A DNA stretch of 44,736 nucleotides from Parcubacteria group bacterium Athens0714_16 (GTDB lineage Bacteria > Patescibacteriota > Minisyncoccia > Phycocordibacterales > 21-14-all-36-13), in contig VMGX01000002.1 in NCBI GenBank assembly GCA_007376805.1, forward strand, positions 1-44,736. Reading direction: 5' to 3'. Shown here one piece after another: positions 31,268 through 39,771 of this stretch; position 1 is the first letter of the stretch, and each line of letters starts with the position of its first letter. The notes under the pieces are model-generated. The model was not told the origin of the DNA, did not search any database, and saw nothing but the letters and a program-made list of their open reading frames with translations. The position numbers were made by a program, and so were the translations under genes.

Positions 31268-32065
31268 ATGATTTCTTCAGTATTTAACACATTTTTTTAT
31301 GAGCCCTTATATAACGGGTTAATTTTTTTGATGACAAACCTAATCCCCTGGGCAGATATAGGGGTGGCTATAATTATATTTACTATAATTATAAAACTCG
31401 TTTTGTTACCGCTTTCATTTAAAGCCGTTAGAACACAAGTTCAAATGAAAGATATAGAACCCGAAATAAAAAAGATAAAGGAAAAAAACAAAGATAACAG
31501 TCAAGCACAAGCTGTTGAATTAATGAATTTATACAAGACACGCGGGATTAAACCTTTTTCTGGCTTTCTCATTCTTTTTTTACAATTGCCAATTATTTTA
31601 GCTTTATATTTTATATTTCTTAAGGGAGGATTGCCCACGGTGAAGACGGATATTTTATATTCATTTGTATCAAAACCAGAGATGATAAATGTTATGTTTC
31701 TTGGCTTGGTTGATATAACAAAAAAAAGTTTAGTTATAGCAATTATAGCTGGTATAACACAGTTCTTTCACACGATGATTTCAATGCCGAAAGACAAAAA
31801 GAACGACAAAGACACAAAAACAACAAGATCATTTAAAGATGAAATGATGAAAAGCATGTCGACACAGATGAGATACGTGTTTCCTTTCATAGTATTTTTT
31901 ATTTCATATACATTGTCGGCGGCGGTGGCTATTTATTGGTCAACAAGTAACCTATTTCATATTTTTCAAGAAATTTATGTGAGAAGAAAAATGAAGAAAG
32001 AAAATGATAGTGTGGATGGGAAAATAATTAAAAACTTTACAGAAACACAAAAAAGTAGTAAATAA
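31268..32065 (+). CDS. yidC: Membrane protein insertase YidC/Oxa1
   Basis: This 265-aa protein has the Oxa1 core: a first helix with ADIGVAIIIFTIIIKLVLLPLS (about 28-50), a cytoplasmic coiled coil QVQMKDIEPEIKKIKEKNK, GFLILFLQLPIILALYFIFL (about 98-118), and later helices including YVFPFIVFFISYTLSAAVAIYW. It lacks the large periplasmic domain of Gram-negative YidC. It inserts membrane proteins with or without SecYEG. The gene is followed by jag after 5 nt. Confidence 0.95.
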   Translation: MISSVFNTFFYEPLYNGLIFLMTNLIPWADIGVAIIIFTIIIKLVLLPLSFKAVRTQVQMKDIEPEIKKIKEKNKDNSQAQAVELMNLYKTRGIKPFSGFLILFLQLPIILALYFIFLKGGLPTVKTDILYSFVSKPEMINVMFLGLVDITKKSLVIAIIAGITQFFHTMISMPKDKKNDKDTKTTRSFKDEMMKSMSTQMRYVFPFIVFFISYTLSAAVAIYWSTSNLFHIFQEIYVRRKMKKENDSVDGKIIKNFTETQKSSK

Positions 32066-32070
32066 GTATC

Positions 32071-32532
32071 ATGAATCAAGAAGAAATAAAGAAAACAATA
32101 GAAGATGTACTGAACAAAATACCCCTAGCCTTCTCGGAAGTGTGTGTTTTAGACGGTGAAGTCGCTGACTGTAAGAAGTTTGTTATAAAAGGATCGGACT
32201 CCAATCTTTTAATTGGTAGAGACGGAGAAAATCTCTCTGCCCTAAGTCATATTATCAAAAAAATAGTTGCAAAAAACGACGGAGAAGAGGTGGTGGAAAA
32301 ATTCTATGTTGATGTTGAAGATTATCACACAAAAAAAATAAGAAAAATTAAAAACATTTGTATGACCATGGCAAATAGGGCCAAGACGTTCAGAAGAGAT
32401 GTAGAGTTGGAACCAATGAGTTCATACGAAAGAATGATTGTGCACTCAACCCTTGCAGATGATAGGTCTGTTAAAACAGAATCAGACGGAGAGGGAAAAT
32501 TTCGTAAAGTAATAATAAAATTTGTTGGATAA
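32071..32532 (+). CDS. jag: Jag/KhpB RNA-binding protein (KH and R3H domains)
   Basis: This 153-aa protein lacks the N-terminal Jag-N domain and begins with a KH-type domain containing LLIGRDGENLSALSHIIKKI (about 46-66). The R3H domain has the signature ELEPMSSYERMIVHSTLADD (about 112-131) and ends RKVIIKFVG. Jag/KhpB binds RNA and affects cell-envelope growth, and its place after yidC is conserved. It ends at a strong terminator. Confidence 0.93.
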   Translation: MNQEEIKKTIEDVLNKIPLAFSEVCVLDGEVADCKKFVIKGSDSNLLIGRDGENLSALSHIIKKIVAKNDGEEVVEKFYVDVEDYHTKKIRKIKNICMTMANRAKTFRRDVELEPMSSYERMIVHSTLADDRSVKTESDGEGKFRKVIIKFVG

Positions 32533-32561
32533 AAAAACTACCACTGAGTGGTAGTTTTTTT
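32532..32561. terminator. Bidirectional terminator between jag and secretion locus
   Basis: AAAAAACTACCACT and its inverse AGTGGTAGTTTTTT share a GAGT centre and end both convergent transcripts. Confidence 0.88.
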
Positions 32562-32582
32562 ATATTACATTTTGCAATTCCC

Positions 32583-33851
32583 CTAGTCTGCAGGTGACTC
32601 GCGGAGCGGCTCTGGTGTCAGGTCTATTCCCCACAGAGAGAGGTCTTTTTTGTTTGTGAAAATTAAATAATTTTCATCCTCACTTAATGTTAAATTAATA
32701 CCATCAATTGGTTCTTCGGAATATCTGCTCGGATCAATAATAATATTTCCCAAATTAATTTCTGTATCAATAATCCAAACCGTGTCGTCAAAAGAAACAA
32801 AACCTTGATACCAGTCGTCTGGATATTGCCCCGACGGTACAGTGCTTGGTATAGCACAATACATAGCTACATTATTTTTTTTACTCCACACACATTTTTC
32901 TGGCAGAGTGTTTTTGTTTGTTTTTGTTATTTTTCTATTCGCCGTTTCCATAGAGAACAGATTAAATGTGTCGTTTATACTTTCTGAATATAATAAACCG
33001 GTCCCGTCATTTCTTCCGAGTGCTGTTAGCCCAGTTATATTACCAAGTAATTTGGTCATGTTGCCAGTGTTGCTCAACTTATAAACGAAGCCACCTGTTT
33101 TATATGTGGATTTTGTTTTTAAAAGATAACTGCCACCAAACCACTCAACGAGCCATTCTTTCAGCGGAGAATTTAAAATATTAACCCCATCTGTTCCTCC
33201 AAAACCAGAATTAATTATGGACGAGCCACTATTTTTTTTGAGAACATAAATTAAATTATTTCCATTACTAGACACGGATACATCAGTAATGTTTTTTTGC
33301 AAAAACGAACCATTAAGAGAATACATATCTGATTTTAAATCCTCACTTTTTTCTTTTTTTATTAACTTAGCATAAAAACTTACTATGTCTTCTGTTTCCC
33401 CATCAAGATATCTTGCAACAAGAGAGTCGCCAGACTTATTCCAAAGTGTTTCATATACTTTTGGTATGGTTGTATTTGAAATTCTTTCTTGTTTCATCGA
33501 TTTTGTCCACGTTTCATAAATGTGCCCGGTTGCTCTGTCCTGATATCTTATTGCAAATCCTTTATCTTTGTCAGCAATCGTTGTTATCACTCCACCAGAG
33601 ATGGGTTTTTGTGAGATTTTTCTATACTTAGGAACAGGAATATTTTCAACACCACCAGTTCCTCCTGTTGTGCCCGTAGAACCACCAGAAGTGCCCTGTT
33701 CTCCCGAAGGGAACAATCCCGTTGTTTCGTCTATGCCGGGAGTAATTTCAGGCGCGATGTTCCTTAGAAAAAAGTAATAGTAAGCGAAGCCGAACAATAT
33801 GAGTGCGAACACTACCAGTATTATTATAATTTTTGCATTTTTTTTGGGCAT
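32583..33851 (-). CDS. Membrane-anchored protein of the secretion locus, beta-propeller-like
   Basis: This 422-aa protein has a basic start, one transmembrane anchor (about 7-29), and a Gly/Thr/Ser-rich linker (about 45-65). A long exterior domain with repeated strands follows (GFAIRYQDRATGHIYE, GDSLVARYLDG, GNNLIYVLKK, ENYLIFTNKKDLSLWGIDL), reminiscent of a WD40/TolB-type propeller. It is the last gene of the locus, 9 nt after the VirB2-like gene. No function is recognised; a surface or periplasm-like scaffold role is a guess. Confidence 0.65.
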   Translation of the reverse strand: MPKKNAKIIIILVVFALILFGFAYYYFFLRNIAPEITPGIDETTGLFPSGEQGTSGGSTGTTGGTGGVENIPVPKYRKISQKPISGGVITTIADKDKGFAIRYQDRATGHIYETWTKSMKQERISNTTIPKVYETLWNKSGDSLVARYLDGETEDIVSFYAKLIKKEKSEDLKSDMYSLNGSFLQKNITDVSVSSNGNNLIYVLKKNSGSSIINSGFGGTDGVNILNSPLKEWLVEWFGGSYLLKTKSTYKTGGFVYKLSNTGNMTKLLGNITGLTALGRNDGTGLLYSESINDTFNLFSMETANRKITKTNKNTLPEKCVWSKKNNVAMYCAIPSTVPSGQYPDDWYQGFVSFDDTVWIIDTEINLGNIIIDPSRYSEEPIDGINLTLSEDENYLIFTNKKDLSLWGIDLTPEPLRESPAD

Positions 33852-33860
33852 AATTTTATT

Positions 33861-35435
33861 TTAGTTACATCCACAGGTGCCAAACCTGACATGCCAATGG
33901 TTAGGGTTTGTTTCAAAACGAAACATTGCATATGGCGAATTTAAACAAAATTTAACCATATTACCGGGGTTGAATTCTTTTCCAAGTCCCAGATTTTGCC
34001 AATACTCCAAGTTCGTTAGTTTCTTCGTCGGGTCAAGTGTTTTTTCATCTTTTATATCTTTTATTTTTCCATCCGCTCCTTTACTACAAATTTTGTCAGT
34101 GTGTTTAAGTATGTATTGGGTAAATATTGTTTTTGTGTCACCAGATGATATATCAATATCCCTACCTTTACTTGTGTTTCCTGTGGTTGTTGGTATGTGC
34201 TCTGTTGTTTCCATATTTTTCATCACATCTAAAAACCTATCTCCGTGAAACCACCACTCCGTCCCTCCGGTTAATGTTATAGGACAATCTGTTGCTGGTG
34301 GGTTAATGTTGACTGGGTTTTTTACCCAAGCATCACAAGATTTTTTTAGAGTGTTTATTGCGCTGATAACCGTGTAGTCTAAACCACCAACATTTGTACA
34401 TCCACCGGCTGGGCTACCTTCACATTTGCCGTTTTCTATTTTTGGACACCCCTGCCCAACATATCTGCACCCCAAACTATTTATGGGCACTGAAATTTTA
34501 TTTCTCAAGTCGTTTGTTTTTTCATCTAAGAGTGCCTTATTTAAAACATAGTCATTACTTCCCCAGTCAACCAAAAAACATTCCCCATTTGCTTTTTCTT
34601 CAAGTCCGGCTGTTCCAAATTTATCTTTTGCGGTGTTACATTCTTGGGCAGTTTTGTAAGGACCCATCTTTTTTTTCCCCCGCGGGGTGGATATATTTTT
34701 TTCTGAATTATACGAATAAAGGTAAACATTAAAATACAAACCAGGACCGGGGAGTATTGTAAAATCTCCACTCTCCTCTCTGATTCCCGTATCAAAAAAT
34801 TTATCCTTTGGTTCTATTAAAACCTCATCACCTACTCCTATTCCTGTCGCTCCTCCTGTTCCACCAGTTGGTGGGGTTTTTGCAATTTTTAAACAATAAC
34901 GACCACCACTTCCAGGAACAGAAGTTGAGTTACATTCCGTTTTAGAGACACACGATTCTTCCGTTGCGTATGGACCATAGTAGGGGCCACCCTCTACAAG
35001 TTGGCAAAAATATCCCCCGACGATGGGAGCTTCAGTATCGATTATGCTAACTTTTTTCATATCCAAATTAAAACTAACAGTCGCTGGATTTATTGTATTT
35101 AAAAATAACCAAGATCCAAATGTAAGAAGTAACCCAAAAAGAGCTGCGTTGATTTTTTTTATGGCGTCCTCCTTTTTTCCAACAGCTTCTGATGTCATCC
35201 ACTCAAGCCCTGCCATTATAAAAGAAAGTACTGCTAAAATAATTGCCACACCGATTACAATTTTATATAAACCGGTAATATATCCCCCAAGACTTGTTAC
35301 GGACTGCTCATTATTAACTGTCACGGTTGTCCCTGGCAGTGGAGAAAGTGGTTGATATGAAATTGCAGCAAAAGCAGAATCAAAGTTTAATAGAAAAACA
35401 AAAATTGTTGATATTATTGGTATTATTTTTTTCAT
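33861..35435 (-). CDS. VirB2/TrbC-like pilin fused to a C-terminal peptidase-like domain
   Basis: From Met at 35435 the protein has 524 residues. It has signal peptide MKKIIPIISTIFVFLLNFDSAFA and two hydrophobic helices (about 44-76 and 88-112) around EWMTSEAVGKKEDAIKKINA, as in VirB2/TrbC pilins. A Cys-rich middle follows (CQLVEGGPYYGPYATEESC, then a PYKTAQEC repeat of the same type). The C-terminal domain has KGRDIDISSG and the final NHWHVRFGTCGCN, which recall the Asp and His ligands of M15-type D,D-peptidases, although the first His is not evident. An upstream in-frame extension comes from the inserted element and is rejected. Confidence 0.75.
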   Translation of the reverse strand: MKKIIPIISTIFVFLLNFDSAFAAISYQPLSPLPGTTVTVNNEQSVTSLGGYITGLYKIVIGVAIILAVLSFIMAGLEWMTSEAVGKKEDAIKKINAALFGLLLTFGSWLFLNTINPATVSFNLDMKKVSIIDTEAPIVGGYFCQLVEGGPYYGPYATEESCVSKTECNSTSVPGSGGRYCLKIAKTPPTGGTGGATGIGVGDEVLIEPKDKFFDTGIREESGDFTILPGPGLYFNVYLYSYNSEKNISTPRGKKKMGPYKTAQECNTAKDKFGTAGLEEKANGECFLVDWGSNDYVLNKALLDEKTNDLRNKISVPINSLGCRYVGQGCPKIENGKCEGSPAGGCTNVGGLDYTVISAINTLKKSCDAWVKNPVNINPPATDCPITLTGGTEWWFHGDRFLDVMKNMETTEHIPTTTGNTSKGRDIDISSGDTKTIFTQYILKHTDKICSKGADGKIKDIKDEKTLDPTKKLTNLEYWQNLGLGKEFNPGNMVKFCLNSPYAMFRFETNPNHWHVRFGTCGCN

Positions 35436-35608
35436 CCTGTGGTGAAATTTCAAATTGTTTTCTTGTCCCGTAGTGAGCTTTGCTCCACTACTTGGATTAT
35501 TAATTTTCAAAAACAATTTAGAACTCTATTATTAAATTAATTTACATAATTATTTTAAGATTTATCCCCAAGAAAAACAAATTAATAATTTGAAATTTTA
35601 CTAGGGGA
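35436..35608 (-). mobile_element. Start-codon-targeting inverted-repeat element, copy 4 (VirB2-like gene)
   Basis: This 173-bp element has imperfect inverted ends (CCTGTGGTGAAATTTCAAAT with ATTTGAAATTTTACTAGGGG) and exact TTCAT flanks (35431-35435 and 35609-35613), i.e. ATGAA at the gene start. A second palindrome TAGTGAGCTTTGCTCCACTA lies inside, perhaps a nested element. From the upstream ATG a 23-codon ORF starting MNPLVKF is open. Confidence 0.7.
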
Positions 35609-35622
35609 TTCATGTTTTTAAA

Positions 35623-36630
35623 CTACTCTCCTATAAAATTTAAAGAAAAACTACTACTTCCTCTTTGAAAAGCACTAAAAACTCCGGTCATTTTAAGCTC
35701 TATTTTAGAAGTTCCTGATACCGTTGGTTTTGTAAAGGTCACAGAGGAGTCTTCCGTATTTAAAGCCTTCCCGTTCATTTTCCAATAATAACTCGCATTT
35801 TTTCTATCTGTTAATGTCGAAAAGAAAAAAGGATATGCACTGAATCCCATCTCGTCTCCATTCATATTAATTGTGCCAAAAACAGCTTCATTGAATAAAA
35901 CACCAAGAAGAGGATCGTTTTTGTATACTATTGGTTTTGTATCCGCATTTGTCATTGTTAATGAATTGCTGGCCACGGAAGCATTATCAATAGAAGAAAC
36001 CTCAACTTCCATTGTTTCCAAAACGGGAACGACGTCGTTTCTAAATGTAAAAATATTTTTTCCAAAACCCGACGCTTCGGTTCTCAGTTCTCCTTTTGTC
36101 TTCCATTTATAAACCAAACTTTCCGCGGATAATTTGTTTCCATTTTTATCAAACATAGAAGGAATAGCCACTATTTTTACCAAGGATTCTTGTGTATCAA
36201 GCGCCTTTCCTTTATAAAACGGTGGCGTGTATGTGTATGCTTCCCATAACATATCAACATCTGAAGGTGTAATCATGAGATCTTTATATATAATCTTTCC
36301 GTCAAGTGTTCTAATAACAATTCCTATTTTGTTTAAACTTCCTACCTCGCCCGTTTTAAATCTTAGATTTTGTGCGCCGATTCCTTTTAGTGCAATTTTT
36401 CCATCTAAACTCCACGTGACTTCTGCTTTGCTCATATCAACAAACGGGCTACTTATTGTCAGAAGAACATCTTCATAGGACCCCGGGTTTTTGGGAGTAG
36501 TTCCTATTGTTGTTTTTATTTCGGCCAACGAAAATTCAACAGCTGAAACAGTTGTTGGTAAAAAAATAGACAAAAGAGCAAAAAAACATGCCATCACGAT
36601 ATATATATTTTTTTCTCTTTTTGAAAACAT
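35623..36630 (-). CDS. Exported Ig-like-domain protein of the secretion locus
   Basis: This 335-aa protein has a basic N-terminus, one hydrophobic signal (YIVMACFFALLSIFLPTTVSA, about 10-30) and a likely cleavage site after VSA. It then shows tandem beta-rich domains (PGSYEDVLLTISSPFVDMSKA, VTWSLDGKIALKGIGAQNLRF, YYWKMNGKALNTEDSSVTF) of Ig/PKD type. It lies between VirB4 and the VirB2-like gene. Function is unknown; an envelope-spanning structural part is plausible. A C-terminal hydrophobic anchor is absent. Confidence 0.65.
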   Translation of the reverse strand: MFSKREKNIYIVMACFFALLSIFLPTTVSAVEFSLAEIKTTIGTTPKNPGSYEDVLLTISSPFVDMSKAEVTWSLDGKIALKGIGAQNLRFKTGEVGSLNKIGIVIRTLDGKIIYKDLMITPSDVDMLWEAYTYTPPFYKGKALDTQESLVKIVAIPSMFDKNGNKLSAESLVYKWKTKGELRTEASGFGKNIFTFRNDVVPVLETMEVEVSSIDNASVASNSLTMTNADTKPIVYKNDPLLGVLFNEAVFGTINMNGDEMGFSAYPFFFSTLTDRKNASYYWKMNGKALNTEDSSVTFTKPTVSGTSKIELKMTGVFSAFQRGSSSFSLNFIGE

Positions 36631-36662
36631 AATGTTTATATTCTAACATTTTTAATGTCGAA

Positions 36663-38486
36663 CTACATACTCTGTGACGCCAATTCCTCTTTTGCCTTTC
36701 TTATGGCCAAAATTTGTGACGGGTCCGATGTTATTATTTGATCTTCGGTATAGGAGGCGATTACTTTTATTGCAACGTGCTTTAGTCCAGCGAAAAATAT
36801 TCCTTCCCCAACGTCCGATTCCAGCAAGAGATATTTTTCTTCATCTGTTAGATTGAATGTTTTTTGTAGGGCATCAATTGCCGTTGGCGATTGTTTTAAT
36901 AACAATTGGATAGATGAGTTTGTGATTATTGGTAAACCATAGGGTGATTTTAAGAAGTCGCCGACATCTTGGGTTATTGTTGCAAGCCCCAAATAATATT
37001 TTCTTCCCCTCTTGGCCATGCTAAATAAGAATGAACCAGTGTCTTCTGATTGCATCATCCACCACGCCTCATCAATCACAAGCAATCTTTTTTTCAATTC
37101 CCCCCTTCTTACAGAGTTCCAGACATAATGCATAACCAAGTGCATTGCTACAGATTTTAATTCGTCTTCCATATCGCGAACTGAAAATACAACAAATTTT
37201 TTATTTATATCTATATTTGTTTGTTTGTTTATAAAACCAGCCCAAGTGCCTTTTGTATATTTTGATAATCTATTCAAGAGCGACTCACTTCCCTCTATGC
37301 CCGCGAGAACTAATTCAAAATCGGAAAGAATTGGTGGCGTTGCACGAGCAAAATTAGAATCGGGTGTTATATCTTTCAGCGCATATGTTTCGGTTATTGC
37401 TTTGTCTATCAACGAATCTTCCTCTGGGGTTAATCCACCCAACATAATTCTGAAAAGTCCTACAAGATTTACTATCTGTGACCTTAAAACATCTGCTGGT
37501 GATTCATCTTCTCTTGGTGCGGGTAGATCAAATGGGTTTATGTTATTTTCTGAGGTTAGAGATATATTGAAATACCTTCCGTTTGTTGCCTCGGCAAGAT
37601 ATTTGTATTCGCTTTCTGGGTCTATAACAATTACATCTGCATCAAACATTAATGATCTCAAAATTTCAAGTTTTGTAGCATAGGATTTTCCTGCACCTGC
37701 CTTTGCAAATATAACAGAGTTGTAGTTTTCCATAGAAAACCTGTCGAACAAAACTAAACTAGAATTGTGTCTATTTACCCCATACAAAATTCCCCTGTCT
37801 GAAGTCAGGTCAAAAGAAACAAACGGAAACATAGTTGAAAGAGGAGATGAATTTAATTTTGAACGAACCTCCAGGAGGTCGCTTGATATCGGTAGTGTGC
37901 TAATGAACCCTTCTTTCTGTTGAAACAAAGATGGTTTCAGATATATTAATCTTGATTCAAGCGTTGATTTTATTTCTGATTCTATTTTGTCTAGTTCATC
38001 GGAAGTTTTTCCATAAACCGTAATGTATAATGCAACATCAAAAAGTTTTTCTCTTGCCTGTAACAAACTGTCTCGTAGTGTTTCTAGGTCTTGATATGCC
38101 GTATCGAGTTTTGGATCTCTAACCAGCCCTTTATCACTTCTTATATTTATTTGACTCTCTACTTCGGCGACCCTTTTTTGAAATTGTTTTAGCACCTTTG
38201 AAGTATCGATTGGATGTATAAAAACAGAAATATCAAACATTCTGTCCAGATTAACAATTGTAGAAAACCAATTATCTGAAAGAAATCTCGGATACGAGAT
38301 TACGAAAAATGTACGAGTCAAACGATCACCAAGGTATATTTCTTTTGATGTTATTTTAAGTGCGGATGGAGAAATTATATCCTGCATTTCCAAAACACTC
38401 GCGTCATAGATCTGTTTTGGTAATATCGGTGTAATTTCTACACCATTTGTACTCTTATTCTTTTTGAAAATGTCTAGTATGCTCAT
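36663..38486 (-). CDS. virB4: VirB4-type secretion ATPase
   Basis: This 607-aa ATPase has an N-terminal domain with YLGDRLTRTFFVISYPRFLS (about 51-70). Walker A FAKAGAGKSYATK lies at about 250-262, followed by IVIDPESEYKYLAE, Walker B RLLVIDEAWWMMQSED (about 463-478), and GLATITQDVGDFLKSPYG, the VirB4/TraC helicase-like signature. VirB4 energises substrate and pilin movement at the inner face of type IV secretion systems. The extreme N-terminal domain usual in VirB4/TraC is encoded separately (38971-39600), with a four-helix-bundle cassette between the two. Confidence 0.92.
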   Translation of the reverse strand: MSILDIFKKNKSTNGVEITPILPKQIYDASVLEMQDIISPSALKITSKEIYLGDRLTRTFFVISYPRFLSDNWFSTIVNLDRMFDISVFIHPIDTSKVLKQFQKRVAEVESQINIRSDKGLVRDPKLDTAYQDLETLRDSLLQAREKLFDVALYITVYGKTSDELDKIESEIKSTLESRLIYLKPSLFQQKEGFISTLPISSDLLEVRSKLNSSPLSTMFPFVSFDLTSDRGILYGVNRHNSSLVLFDRFSMENYNSVIFAKAGAGKSYATKLEILRSLMFDADVIVIDPESEYKYLAEATNGRYFNISLTSENNINPFDLPAPREDESPADVLRSQIVNLVGLFRIMLGGLTPEEDSLIDKAITETYALKDITPDSNFARATPPILSDFELVLAGIEGSESLLNRLSKYTKGTWAGFINKQTNIDINKKFVVFSVRDMEDELKSVAMHLVMHYVWNSVRRGELKKRLLVIDEAWWMMQSEDTGSFLFSMAKRGRKYYLGLATITQDVGDFLKSPYGLPIITNSSIQLLLKQSPTAIDALQKTFNLTDEEKYLLLESDVGEGIFFAGLKHVAIKVIASYTEDQIITSDPSQILAIRKAKEELASQSM

Positions 38487-38504
38487 AGTAATTTTATTTA
38501 ATGT

Positions 38505-38947
38505 AAAATGTAAATCTCAAAATGTAAAATGACAGTTAAAAGTGTCAAAATCATTGTCTCTTACCTTTTAGTGTAATAATACCAGAGGCAATGATATTTG
38601 ATATTTCCGTTAATTCTTTTAATAATTTTTCTATATTTTCTTTGTTTCCTTTATTTGTGTCTTTTAATAAAGATAACCAAACTTTTGACTCGTTTGATGA
38701 TTTTAAAGAATGTGTAAAGAAGTTTATAAAATCTTTCTTCGAACTGGCTGAATTTGCTTCGATATAATTTGCTAACACACTCGTTCCACTTCTCAACAGT
38801 TGTTTCCCCATAACATTGCAAACAGAATCTTTGGGCAAAGAATCAATAAATCTTATTAAATTCAACACCCACACATATAATCTTTTTTTAAATTCATTTT
38901 TAAACTTTGCATTGTCACTTTTCATTTTGATATTTACATTTTGCAAT
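38505..38947. mobile_element. Four-helix-bundle gene cassette A with inverted ends
   Basis: A left end near 38505-38534 (AAAATGTAAATCTCAAAATG...) is mirrored at 38918-38947 (reverse complement AAAATGTAAATATCAAAATG...), about 30 nt with three or four mismatches. It encloses only the 131-aa four-helix-bundle gene. Related gene-less copies lie at 39657-39770 and 10243-10305. Confidence 0.65.
38551..38946 (-). CDS. Four-helix-bundle protein (23S rRNA intervening-sequence/Avd-like family), copy A
   Basis: This 131-aa protein has the family pattern YVWVLNLIRFIDSLPKDS, LLRSGTSVLANYIEANSASSKKDFINFF and SLKSSNESKVWLSLLKDTN. Members are encoded in insertions that interrupt 23S rRNA, and a relative (Avd) binds RNA in diversity-generating retroelements. 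No such partner is visible here. The first 15 codons lie in the cassette's inverted end, so Met8 is an alternative start. It interrupts the order TraC-like N part to VirB4. Confidence 0.88.
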   Translation of the reverse strand: MQNVNIKMKSDNAKFKNEFKKRLYVWVLNLIRFIDSLPKDSVCNVMGKQLLRSGTSVLANYIEANSASSKKDFINFFTHSLKSSNESKVWLSLLKDTNKGNKENIEKLLKELTEISNIIASGIITLKGKRQ

Positions 38948-38948
38948 T

Positions 38949-38996
38949 TTGAAAAGCCAATGAAAATTGACTAGTCAATTTTCATTGGCTTTTCAA
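38949..38996. repeat. Perfect 48-bp palindrome spanning a stop codon
   Basis: Twenty-four-base arms match without mismatch and without loop around CTAG. One arm encodes the last codons of the TraC-like gene (KPMKID, stop TAG); the palindrome directly adjoins cassette A. Similar stop-spanning geometry is seen at ruvB (21722-21768). Confidence 0.9.
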
Positions 38997-39600
38997 GATC
39001 TCCTGGATTAAAAATTTTATAAAACAACTCAATTAATTCTTCGGTCCCCAAACGAACCACACGCACACCCGTTCTCACTAGCCCCTGCTCAACCATGGCT
39101 ATTCTTTGTTCAAGCTGTGTCTGGTTCTCTTCGAAAGAATTTTTTATTTCCAACGTTTCTTCTTTTTTCCCAAAGAATCCGGACATTTTTTTTGTAGTGT
39201 CTAGAATTGGCGGTGTGTAAGGGACAACAACAAAGAAATTTTTTGTCATTATATTTTCATTTTTTGTGAAATTTTTTATAAATTCAACATATTCTCTCAC
39301 CTGAACTTTCATCAAATCATTTATTTGTTTTTCGTATCTATCTTCGAGTACTGCTATGTATGGCCTAATGTCCAGCTCTCTTGATTCAATAAAAAACTGG
39401 AGAGAAAAATCGAGAGAATTCAAAAAGTCTTGAAATTGAGAAGTTATTGCTATTTGTTCGTCCACTGATTTCAGCGCGAAGTTCAAAGAAGATGCCATCA
39501 AAATTGCTCTGACAGATCCGTCTTTTAAAACAACGGTTTCGTTTCGTATTTCTTTTATTGGTACGAAATCTTGTGATGCTTTTGTTGTTTGTTTGTCCAT
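38971..39600 (-). CDS. TraC/VirB4 N-terminal-domain protein, separately encoded
   Basis: This 209-aa soluble protein has DFVPIKEIRNETVVLKDGSV, then AILMASSLNFALKSVDEQ and FQDFLNSLDFSLQFFIESR. These match the N-terminal domain of TraC/VirB4-type ATPases, which contacts the VirB3/PrgI partner. A Lys-rich loop (KKMSGFFGKKEETLE) and RTGVRVVRLGTEELIELFYKIFNPG follow. It has no Walker motif. It sits between PrgI and the VirB4 ATPase and probably forms the missing VirB4 domain in trans. Confidence 0.75.
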   Translation of the reverse strand: MDKQTTKASQDFVPIKEIRNETVVLKDGSVRAILMASSLNFALKSVDEQIAITSQFQDFLNSLDFSLQFFIESRELDIRPYIAVLEDRYEKQINDLMKVQVREYVEFIKNFTKNENIMTKNFFVVVPYTPPILDTTKKMSGFFGKKEETLEIKNSFEENQTQLEQRIAMVEQGLVRTGVRVVRLGTEELIELFYKIFNPGDLEKPMKID

Positions 39601-39656
39601 GATAATTGTTTTCTGTTTTTTGTTCTGTATTTTTGTTACTTGTTTTTGTAATTTTT

Positions 39657-39770
39657 AATGTAAAATGCAAATCTCAAAATGAAAAGTGACAATGTAAAGT
39701 TATAAAATTAGGGTTATTTTGAGTTTTATTTGATTTTGACATTTTTAACTGTCATTTTACATTTTGATTT
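39657..39770 (+). repeat. Gene-less derivative of the four-helix-bundle cassette
   Basis: The start-side end AATGCAAATCTCAAAATG...AATGTAAAGTTATAAAAT is joined to the end-side GATTTTGACATTTTTAACTG...ATTTTACATTTTG without an ORF, in the orientation opposite to cassette A. The last codons of the PrgI gene (SKMKS) run into its boundary. Confidence 0.7.
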
Positions 39771-39771
39771 T

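Noticed and set aside
35436-35516. 27-residue N-terminal extension of the VirB2-like protein
   Set aside because: It is encoded by the inserted element, and the signal peptide begins at the internal Met at 35435.
39386-39670. 94-codon minus-strand ORF overlapping the TraC-like gene
   Set aside because: Shadow frame with low-complexity Asn/Thr/Lys composition.
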